Shown here: in pieces, positions 1 to 5,700 of the stretch
How positions within the stretch are numbered: the stretch's first letter is position 1
Layout: each line of letters opens with the position of its first letter
Assembly (NCBI GenBank): GCA_028287455.1
Contig: JAQBPP010000077.1
Coordinates: 1-7,329, forward strand
Origin: Bacilli bacterium
GTDB lineage: Bacteria; Bacillota; Bacilli; Tumebacillales; JAQBPP01
Reading direction: 5' to 3'
DNA: 7,329 nt
The notes under the pieces: generated by a model
What the model was told of the DNA's origin: nothing
Databases searched by the model: none
The model's input: the letters and a program-made list of their open reading frames with translations, nothing else
Translations under genes and position numbers: made by a program

Positions 1-670
1 TGCCTCGAGCAATGCAGCAGTCGGGCTGGCTCCGCAGCAACTATCCTACCTGTATGGCTCAGCCAGCATGACCTCCTTTGACAACTTTGGTCCTGTGCTG
101 ATTGGATTCTTCGCATTTTTCTTCGTATTCCTGGTGGCCGGAATCTCGTTTCTGAAAGAGCGCACAACGGGCACACTGGAGCGCCTGATAGCGGCTCCGA
201 TTAAACGATGGGAAATCGTCGCAGGTTATGTAGTGGGCTTCGGAATCTTCACCACGATCCAAGCGGTACTGATCGCCTGGTTTTCTGTGGATGTGCTCGG
301 CATCATGATGACCGGGCATCTGATCAACCTGCTGCTAGTGACCTTATTGTTGTCATTGACAGCGCTCACGTTCGGAATTTTCCTATCCTCTTTTGCCAAT
401 TCCGAATTTCAGATGATGCAGTTCATCCCGCTCGTTATTGTGCCGCAGGTCTTCTTCTCAGGTCTGTTTAACATTGACACAATGGCACAATGGCTCCGTT
501 GGTTAAGTAAAATCATGCCTCTGTACTATGGTGCAGATGCAATGCGAAACGTCATGATTCGGGGCAAAGGATTGCAGGATATCGCTGTTGATTTAGCTGT
601 TCTGCTCAGCCTGTCCATCGTTTTCATGATCTTGAATGTAATTGCGCTGCGCAAGTATCGCAAAGTGTAG
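1..670 (+). CDS. ABC-2 type transporter permease, 5' truncated by window edge
   Basis: Membrane subunit of an ABC exporter, probably for a drug, lipid or peptide; the substrate cannot be read from the sequence. The reading frame is open from base 2 to the TAG at 668-670, giving 222 visible residues. The ATG at 68 is internal and not a start, since the frame continues upstream without a stop. Fragment residues ~30-50, 75-97, 108-130, 138-157 and 197-216 are strongly hydrophobic. The stretch KERTTGTLERLIAAPIKRWE (52-71) is the typical ABC-2 cytoplasmic coupling region after a membrane helix. The C-terminal part (PLYYGADAMRNVMIRG) is also characteristic of the ABC2_membrane/YfiN-YhgE-like group. 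The missing N-terminal part, and probably the ATPase gene, lie upstream of the window. A TetR gene follows after 24 nt, so the regulator is probably co-transcribed and may control the exporter. Family assignment is firm; function is not. Confidence 0.9.
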   Translation, partial: ASSNAAVGLAPQQLSYLYGSASMTSFDNFGPVLIGFFAFFFVFLVAGISFLKERTTGTLERLIAAPIKRWEIVAGYVVGFGIFTTIQAVLIAWFSVDVLGIMMTGHLINLLLVTLLLSLTALTFGIFLSSFANSEFQMMQFIPLVIVPQVFFSGLFNIDTMAQWLRWLSKIMPLYYGADAMRNVMIRGKGLQDIAVDLAVLLSLSIVFMILNVIALRKYRKV

Positions 671-683
671 TAAGTTACGGTGA

Positions 684-687
684 GGAG
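684..687 (+). promoter_or_regulatory. Ribosome binding site deciding the tetR start
   Basis: GGAG lies 7 nt before the ATG at 695. An in-frame GTG at 680 would add five residues, but it overlaps this Shine-Dalgarno sequence and has none of its own at a good distance. The ATG at 695 is therefore preferred. Confidence 0.7.
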
Positions 688-694
688 TGACCTT

Positions 695-1351
695 ATGGCA
701 GACGAAATGGAACAATGGCTCGCTTCTCTCCTTCGTCTCAACGATGAAGAAGAGAAGATGACCGATAAACAGATTAAAATCATTCAGGCTGCCGTTGAGA
801 TGTTTGCTGAGAAAGGCTATGCAGCGACGTCCACAAGCGAAATTGCACAAAAAGCCGGCGTCGCGGAGGGAACCATCTTTCGTCACTACAAGACGAAGAA
901 AGAGCTCTTGATTTCGATTGTCACCCCCATCATGTCGAAGCTCGTTGCACCGTTTGTCCTGCGCGACTTTCATAAAGTGCTGGATTCAGAGTACGAGCAT
1001 TTTGAAGACTTCCTGCGGGCAGTCATGCGCAACCGACTAGAATTTGCTTTAAAAAATGCGCCGATTATCAAAATCATGCTGCACGAAATTCCATTTCATC
1101 CCGAACTGCAGACTCAGTTTAAGGAACAACTGTTTCCTCAAGTTGCAGATCGTGTGAAGCGCATTGTGACTCATTTTCAGTCTCGCGGTGAACTCGTGGA
1201 CATGCCGCCGTTTACGCTGATACGCATGGCTGCATCCGTGATCGTGGGATACATCCTGACTCGCAGTCTGATTCTGCCGGACAATAACTGGAACGATGCG
1301 GAAGAAATCGAGCGTGCGGTGCAATTCATCATGCACGGAATAATGCCCTAA
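695..1351 (+). CDS. TetR/AcrR-family transcriptional regulator
   Basis: DNA-binding repressor of 218 aa, a normal TetR length. Residues ~24-69 form the N-terminal helix-turn-helix domain: KIIQAAVEMFAEKGYAATST, then SEIAQKAGVAEGTIFRHYKTKKELL, a near-textbook TetR_N signature. Residues ~75-218 are a helical ligand-binding/dimerisation domain with no recognisable ligand signature. An acidic 21-residue extension (MADEMEQWLASLLRLNDEEEK) precedes the HTH. An internal ATG at 758 (MTDKQ) would remove it but lacks a clear ribosome binding site. The gene follows an ABC-2 permease after 24 nt in the same direction, the usual arrangement for a repressor controlling its own exporter operon in Bacilli. Its stop codon (1349-1351) overlaps the stop of the kinase gene on the other strand. 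The inducer is unknown. Confidence 0.93.
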   Translation: MADEMEQWLASLLRLNDEEEKMTDKQIKIIQAAVEMFAEKGYAATSTSEIAQKAGVAEGTIFRHYKTKKELLISIVTPIMSKLVAPFVLRDFHKVLDSEYEHFEDFLRAVMRNRLEFALKNAPIIKIMLHEIPFHPELQTQFKEQLFPQVADRVKRIVTHFQSRGELVDMPPFTLIRMAASVIVGYILTRSLILPDNNWNDAEEIERAVQFIMHGIMP

Positions 1352-2433
1352 CGCGGGAGATAAATCCTAAACGTTGTGCCCTGATCTGATTGGCTGTGCA
1401 CGTCAATTTGTCCATCATGAGCTTCAACGTATTGTTTGGCAATGGCCAGGCCAAGACCCATACCGCCGCTCTGGCGGGAGCGATCGTCCTCCACGCGATA
1501 GAATCGATTGAATACATACGGTAAATGTTCAGCTGGTATCCCAATCCCTGTATCCGTTATGGAGATCGAATAGCCATTCCGGTTCATCCCTGTTTCTTCC
1601 GAAAGGAGAATCGAAACTTGACCGCCCTCACGCGTGTACCGAATTGCATTCCCGATCAAATTATAAAACACTTGCGTGATTCGATGCGAATCGACCACTA
1701 GAACCGCCTCTTCAACAACAGAAGTAATCGTGAGCCTGACGCCTTTTTCCTCGGCTTCCATGCGAAACATTACATTCATTCTGTCCAGCAGTTGAAGTAA
1801 ATCGGTGGATTTTTTCTGCAGCGGCAATTTTCCCGCCTCTGCCAAAGAAAGCTGATGCAGATCGTTCACCAATCTGCTCAATCGGATCAGCTCATCTTGC
1901 ATCGGCAACAGCGTCTCTGGCAGAACTGCCTGCCCGCTTTGTTGAATCAACTCAAACTGCCCCTGTAAGATCGTCAGCGGCGTTCGCAGTTCATGCGCCA
2001 CATCGGCTGCCAAATGTTTGCGCACCTCCTCGGAACGCGACAAATTCTCGGTCATTCGATTTAATGCTTCTGTTACTTCACCGAATTCATCCTGGGTGGT
2101 CACTGGGAGAGTGATTCCCAACTCGCCGTTACCTATACGTCCAATCGCTAACGACAGCTGCCCCAGCGGCAAGGTCAGTTTGTGTGATAACCAAAAACCG
2201 ATCAAAAGCGCGATCACTGACAGTCCGGCGACAACTTTGAATGTCATATGGATCATTTCGTCGTAAATGCTTTGCTGCAATTGCAGGATTTCTCCAGTTT
2301 TTGCCTGTTCCGCAGCGGAAACCAGAACCGGTAAGTTATTCCTTAAATACCCTTGGGTACTAATAAAATAGGCAGCACCCATAAAAAGTACGAGGACAGC
2401 CATCGCCCCAAACAGTTTCACCCTCATGCCCAT
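1348..2433 (-). CDS. HAMP-domain sensor histidine kinase
   Basis: Membrane sensor kinase of a two-component system, 361 aa. TM1 is at ~5-25, a short ~40-residue outside segment follows (26-65), TM2 is at ~66-84, HAMP at ~85-137, then HisKA with the phospho-acceptor H147 in DVAHELRTPL. The HATPase_c domain shows the N box (NLIGNAIRY, N258/N262), the G1 box DTGIGIP (294-300), the F box FNRFYR (308-313) and the G2 box GGMGLGLA (323-330). All catalytic motifs are intact. The small outside segment leaves little room for a classical ligand-binding domain, so sensing through the membrane segments or a partner protein is possible (inference). The ATG at 2433 has GGTGAT upstream and overlaps the regulator gene by 10 nt. 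The ATG at 2427 would give an ATGA overlap and a protein two residues shorter. Translation is probably coupled to the regulator. It resembles BaeS/ResE-type kinases, but the signal is unknown. Confidence 0.95.
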   Translation of the reverse strand: MGMRVKLFGAMAVLVLFMGAAYFISTQGYLRNNLPVLVSAAEQAKTGEILQLQQSIYDEMIHMTFKVVAGLSVIALLIGFWLSHKLTLPLGQLSLAIGRIGNGELGITLPVTTQDEFGEVTEALNRMTENLSRSEEVRKHLAADVAHELRTPLTILQGQFELIQQSGQAVLPETLLPMQDELIRLSRLVNDLHQLSLAEAGKLPLQKKSTDLLQLLDRMNVMFRMEAEEKGVRLTITSVVEEAVLVVDSHRITQVFYNLIGNAIRYTREGGQVSILLSEETGMNRNGYSISITDTGIGIPAEHLPYVFNRFYRVEDDRSRQSGGMGLGLAIAKQYVEAHDGQIDVHSQSDQGTTFRIYLPR

Positions 2434-3116
2434 GCGTCATCACCAAACTTGTATCCGAAGCCGTAAACGGTTTGAATATACGCAGGATTTGCCGGGTTAT
2501 CTTCAATTTTCTTGCGCAGATGACTAATATGCGCATCGACTGTGCGTTCGTAATTTAAGAAATCGTCTTCCAGCGCTGCCTGCAATAGCTGCAGTCTGCT
2601 GTAGACTATCCCTGGCTTGGCAGCCAAAGTGAGCAATAACTTAAATTCGGTTGGCGTTAGTTCAAGCAGCTGCCTCTTTTTCCAAACCTGACATTTAGCT
2701 TCAGAAATCACTAAATCCCCTCTCTGAATGTCTTTCGATTCATCAGATTGTACCTGAATCCGCCGCAATAATGATCGGATTCTGGCGGATAATTCCCTTA
2801 GACTGAAGGGCTTTGTCAGGTAATCGTCTGCCCCCACCTCCAACCCGATAATTTTATCCATTTCCTCCGATTTGGCAGTGAGCATAATAATCCCCATCGG
2901 CCCGGTCTTCCTTAGCTCACGACAAACTTCGATTCCGCTCAGTTCAGGAAGCATCCAATCCAACACGACCAATGAAGGTTTTTCACTCTTCGCAATTTCT
3001 AAGGCGCGTTTCCCAGTTTCCGCAGTAAGGATTTGAAAGCCTTCCTGTTTTAAAAATGGGACAATAATCTCCAAAATTTTTGCTTCATCATCTACAATCA
3101 GTACTGTCGTATCCAT
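2424..3116 (-). CDS. OmpR/PhoB-family response regulator
   Basis: DNA-binding partner of the downstream kinase, 230 aa, the standard length for the family. The receiver domain (1-~118) has the acidic pair D9/D10, the phospho-acceptor D53 in VVLDWMLP, T80 and K102 (TKPF). A winged-helix Trans_reg_C domain (~130-226) ends with the usual RTVDAHISHLRKKIE and QTVYGFGYKF motifs. The frame is open up to an ATG at 3188, but homology begins at MDTTVLIVDDE. The ATG at 3116 has a GTGGTGG stretch just upstream and lies ~28 nt from the likely transcription start given by the -10 at 3151-3156, so it is chosen here. The gene is divergent from the multicopper oxidase across a 157-nt gap, making that oxidase and its own operon the likely targets (inference). 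Confidence 0.95.
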   Translation of the reverse strand: MDTTVLIVDDEAKILEIIVPFLKQEGFQILTAETGKRALEIAKSEKPSLVVLDWMLPELSGIEVCRELRKTGPMGIIMLTAKSEEMDKIIGLEVGADDYLTKPFSLRELSARIRSLLRRIQVQSDESKDIQRGDLVISEAKCQVWKKRQLLELTPTEFKLLLTLAAKPGIVYSRLQLLQAALEDDFLNYERTVDAHISHLRKKIEDNPANPAYIQTVYGFGYKFGDDAWA

Positions 3117-3150
3117 TGCCCGCCACCACTTTCTTAGCGTGTCTGCCTTG

Positions 3151-3156
3151 ATTATA
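3151..3156 (-). promoter_or_regulatory. Putative -10 element of the two-component operon
   Basis: On the minus strand this reads TATAAT, preceded directly by CTG. No TTGACA-like -35 is present at 16-18 nt spacing (taaatt, gtaaat or agtaaa). That would fit a promoter depending on an activator, for example autoregulation by the response regulator (inference). It predicts a transcription start near 3144 and a leader of ~28 nt. Confidence 0.5.
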
Positions 3157-3164
3157 CAGTGTAT
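3154..3164. repeat. Perfect 5-bp inverted repeat ATACA-G-TGTAT overlapping the -10
   Basis: The arms ATACA and TGTAT are exact reverse complements around one G. The site overlaps the -10 of the two-component promoter by three bases, so a bound protein there would affect initiation. It resembles the CopY box TACAnnTGTA but has a one-base centre, so that identity is not claimed. Confidence 0.5.
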
Positions 3165-3205
3165 TTTCGTGCAATTTACTGGCTTCATCAGAATAACAGA
3201 GGTTC

Positions 3206-3228
3206 TTCAAAAGTTCACAACATTCAAC
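3206..3228 (+). repeat. Three TTCA-type hexamers upstream of the oxidase gene
   Basis: TTCAAA (3206), TTCACA (3214) and TTCAAC (3223) occur with start-to-start distances of 8 and 9 nt. OmpR-family regulators bind direct repeats, but usually at 10-11 nt spacing, so this is only a candidate regulator site. It lies 46-68 nt before the oxidase start codon. Confidence 0.25.
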
Positions 3229-3239
3229 TGCTACAGTTG
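3225..3239. repeat. Perfect 6-bp inverted repeat CAACTG-CTA-CAGTTG
   Basis: The two six-base arms are exact reverse complements around a 3-nt centre, 35 nt upstream of the oxidase ATG. It could be an operator or a small hairpin in the oxidase mRNA leader. A further CAGCTG palindrome follows at 3250-3255. Confidence 0.5.
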
Positions 3240-3260
3240 CACTAATCAACAGCTGGTAAT

Positions 3261-3266
3261 AGGGGG
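3261..3266 (+). promoter_or_regulatory. Ribosome binding site deciding the oxidase start
   Basis: AGGGGG lies 7 nt before the ATG at 3274. The frame is open further upstream to an ATG at 3139, but that reading adds 45 residues without family character and overlaps the divergent promoter. The 3274 start places a membrane anchor at the N-terminus. Confidence 0.75.
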
Positions 3267-3273
3267 AAATGCA

Positions 3274-4833
3274 ATGAGAAAAGTGTTAAAAGTGTTGTCC
3301 TATAGTTTAGCTGTAATGTTCGTCGCTGCAATCGGAGTCCTGTATGTAACGGGCAAAAATTCGGAACAACCTGCATCGATGAATATGGGATCAATGGATT
3401 CGATGACGATGGGGAACGGACATGCGTCAATGCATATGGACGATTCACAGAAACAGGTTTCGGTGACTTCTTTAACAGAAAAACAGTCCGATGCACCTGT
3501 CCAAACATTTGATCTTACGGCGGAGGAGAACAAAATCGACATTGGAGGCGGCAAAGTGATCGACGCTTGGACCTATAACGGCACCATTCCTGGTCCTGAA
3601 CTGCACGTTCAGCAAGGCGATCGAGTCATTGTGCATTTGAAAAACGAATTATCCGAAGGAGTCACCATTCATTGGCATGGCGTGGAATTGCCCAATGCTG
3701 AGGATGGCGTTGCAGGTCTGACCCAGGATGCCGTGCCGCCGGGCGGGGAATATAGGTATGATTTTGTTGCAAACAAGCCGGGAACCTATTGGTACCATTC
3801 GCATCAGTACAGTGATAAAGAAACAACTAAAGGCTTATACGGTGCACTGATTGTTGAACCCAAGCAAAACTTAGTTAGCTACGACAAGGATTACACTGCC
3901 GTGCTGCATGACTGGGACAATCAGGTCTATACCGTGAACGGAACGAGTTTAAGGGAGCATTTTGAAGCCAAGCCTGGTGATTTGGTTCGACTTCGTTTAG
4001 TGAACACAGCGAGCGCTACACACCTGATGACACTGGTAGGGGCCCCTTTTAAAGTCTTGGCCATTGATGGGTCAGATCTCCACGCACCCACGATGTTAAA
4101 CTCCACTCTACTTCCTGTTGCCGCCAGTCAGCGTTATGATCTGGAGTTCAAAATGCCGGAGCAAGGAGCAGTCAAACTTGTAAATGCTGATCAACCGGGT
4201 TTTCAAGGAAACTTTTTCACAAAGTTGATTGGATTAAAAACACCATCCACCGCATCAGAGCATCAAATGATAACGGCAACTTTCGGCAGCGGAGATGTAC
4301 AGACGGACATCAATGCCTTGCAAGAAAATCCCGTCTTCGACTTCACCACCTATGGAAGCCCGACAGACGTGCCTGACAACCTCACGCTTGATACAAAATT
4401 CAATCGCCAGTATGAAATGCAGCTAGGCAATTCGCTTGGATTTTTCAACGGCGGCTTTACCATGAGGTTTCAAATCAACGGAAATACTTTTCCTAATATC
4501 CCATCTTATCTGGTAAAGCAAGGAGACTTGGTCAAAATCCACATTACCAATCCTACAGATATTCCGCACCCCATTCATTTGCATGGCCACATTTTCAAAG
4601 TGCTGACCAAAAATGGCGTGCCGCTGTCAGGGAGTCCGATTTACCTCAGCACCCTGCTTGTAACTAAACAAGAATCCTACGACATTGCGTTCGTTGCCGA
4701 CAATCCCGGTCTTTGGATGCTTCACTGCCATAACCTGGATCACGCTGCTAATGGAATGGACATGATGGTGGTCTATGAGGGTGTCACGACACCTTTTACA
4801 GTCGGAAACAAGTCGGGTAACCATCCGGATTAA
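3274..4833 (+). CDS. Membrane-anchored multicopper oxidase (laccase-like)
   Basis: Three-domain multicopper oxidase of 519 aa that couples oxidation of a substrate (phenolic, Cu(I) or another metal) to reduction of O2 to water. Residues ~6-26 are a hydrophobic signal or anchor; there is no twin-arginine motif and no lipobox cysteine, so Sec export to the outer membrane face is expected. Residues 36-55 hold seven methionines and two histidines, a likely copper-handling segment. All four copper motifs are intact: HWH (133-135), HSH (175-177), HPIHLHGH (432-439) and HCHNLDHAANGM (484-495), with C485, H490 and axial M495 for the type 1 site. The axial Met suggests a low- to mid-potential enzyme. 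It is divergent from the two-component operon and convergent with an ABC permease gene 6 nt away. Copper detoxification is one possible role, and a laccase or metal-oxidase role another; the sequence does not decide. Confidence 0.95.
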   Translation: MRKVLKVLSYSLAVMFVAAIGVLYVTGKNSEQPASMNMGSMDSMTMGNGHASMHMDDSQKQVSVTSLTEKQSDAPVQTFDLTAEENKIDIGGGKVIDAWTYNGTIPGPELHVQQGDRVIVHLKNELSEGVTIHWHGVELPNAEDGVAGLTQDAVPPGGEYRYDFVANKPGTYWYHSHQYSDKETTKGLYGALIVEPKQNLVSYDKDYTAVLHDWDNQVYTVNGTSLREHFEAKPGDLVRLRLVNTASATHLMTLVGAPFKVLAIDGSDLHAPTMLNSTLLPVAASQRYDLEFKMPEQGAVKLVNADQPGFQGNFFTKLIGLKTPSTASEHQMITATFGSGDVQTDINALQENPVFDFTTYGSPTDVPDNLTLDTKFNRQYEMQLGNSLGFFNGGFTMRFQINGNTFPNIPSYLVKQGDLVKIHITNPTDIPHPIHLHGHIFKVLTKNGVPLSGSPIYLSTLLVTKQESYDIAFVADNPGLWMLHCHNLDHAANGMDMMVVYEGVTTPFTVGNKSGNHPD

Positions 4834-4839
4834 GTTTCA

Positions 4840-5700
4840 TTAGATATCTCGACGTGTGAAATAAATAGCACCCATCATGAGCACTACTACAACGTAGATC
4901 AAAGAATACCAGATAAAACTATTACTTGGAATAACAGTGCTGGCAAAGGGTCCCAACATTTGGCTTACATTTCCGCCCAATGGAAGATCTGATCCGCCCA
5001 TCAGTTCATAAGTGACCCGCCGGTACAGGGAATCGGTCGGAATCAGCATACTCGTGATGACTCCTACTTTTGACATTTGGGTGCCCAAGTGAGCATTAAG
5101 TGACATCAGTTGTTCCAAAAGTCCCCCAAGCAAACCTAGACAAAATAACAAAGCAAGTGCAATTCCATTTCCAAGTGTGGGCAAAAAGGAGGAACCGAAC
5201 ACTGACAAAGCACTCAATACCAATGGAATCAACAGAAAAATGGCAAGTGCTTTGCCAAGGGATTGATAATCAATTGGAAAGTGCAGGTAGTGGTTGACGA
5301 TCCCAAGCAGCGCCAGGAACAGCAGCCCTGCGTATAATAAACCCCACAGTGTGAACCCCAACCATTTGCCGAAATAAATTTCCCATCTTCGAATCGGTCT
5401 TGGCAAGATGGCAAGTAAGATTCCATTTTCTATTTCTGTCGAAAGAGTTCCTACAGAAGAAAATATCATTAAAAATGCCACCACAAAATTGGCAAAATAC
5501 AGGCCTGCAGATAAGAAGCCTAAGGATTGAATATAACTTTGCATTAGACTGTTGCAATTAGGGCACGCAGCAGAGCTCTTGGTTATTTGTGATACAGCAA
5601 ACACATAGAGTCCTAAAAATAATAAGGTTAATACGACTGTAATTAGCAATACTCGCTTACGTAATATTTCTTTCCAAGTGATCAGCATCATGGTCATCAT
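4840..5700 (-). CDS. ABC-2 family transporter permease with CxxC loop
   Basis: Membrane subunit of the ABC transporter whose ATPase gene is immediately upstream; 286 aa from the ATG at 5700. Membrane segments are seen at about 17-37, 62-84, 113-135, 149-170, 178-196 and 262-281. The stretch EIENGILLAILPRPIRRWEI (89-108) is the cytoplasmic coupling region, as in NosY/ABC2_membrane_5-type permeases. The loop between TM1 and TM2, predicted outside, carries C46-P-N-C49. This could form a disulfide or bind metal. The start is set by the ATGA overlap with the ATPase stop. The frame is open to an ATG at 5742, but that reading adds only overlap. The nearest Shine-Dalgarno-like GAGGAG is 14 nt upstream, so translational coupling is likely. 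The substrate is unknown. Confidence 0.9.
   Translation of the reverse strand: MMTMMLITWKEILRKRVLLITVVLTLLFLGLYVFAVSQITKSSAACPNCNSLMQSYIQSLGFLSAGLYFANFVVAFLMIFSSVGTLSTEIENGILLAILPRPIRRWEIYFGKWLGFTLWGLLYAGLLFLALLGIVNHYLHFPIDYQSLGKALAIFLLIPLVLSALSVFGSSFLPTLGNGIALALLFCLGLLGGLLEQLMSLNAHLGTQMSKVGVITSMLIPTDSLYRRVTYELMGGSDLPLGGNVSQMLGPFASTVIPSNSFIWYSLIYVVVVLMMGAIYFTRRDI

Larger units (their letters stand above)
3117..3273. promoter_or_regulatory. Divergent regulatory region between response regulator and multicopper oxidase
   Basis: This is the only true intergenic stretch in the window. It must carry the promoters for the two-component operon (minus) and the oxidase (plus). A consensus -10 is visible for the minus strand. 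No convincing sigma-A -35/-10 pair was found for the plus strand. Two perfect inverted repeats and three TTCA-containing hexamers lie inside. No CsoR-, CueR- or CopY-type copper operator was recognised. Confidence 0.7.

Noticed and set aside
59..319. Minus-strand open frame opposite the first permease
   Set aside because: No family character, no ribosome binding site, and it lies antisense to a clear membrane protein; treated as a shadow, like the other unlisted open frames opposite or within the real genes.
3154..3164. CopY-type copper operator
   Set aside because: The CopY box needs a two-base centre (TACAnnTGTA); this repeat has one, so it is listed only as an inverted repeat.
3117..3188. 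Extended response regulator reading frame starting at ATG 3188
   Set aside because: The extra 24 residues have no family similarity and would include the likely -10 and transcription start; the standard 230-aa form begins at 3116.
3139..3273. Extended oxidase reading frame starting at ATG 3139
   Set aside because: The 45 added residues displace the signal anchor from the N-terminus and overlap the divergent promoter; AGGGGG before 3274 marks a better start.
5262..5274. Inverted repeat ATTGAT-A-ATCAAT
   Set aside because: Short, AT-rich and inside the permease gene; probably chance.
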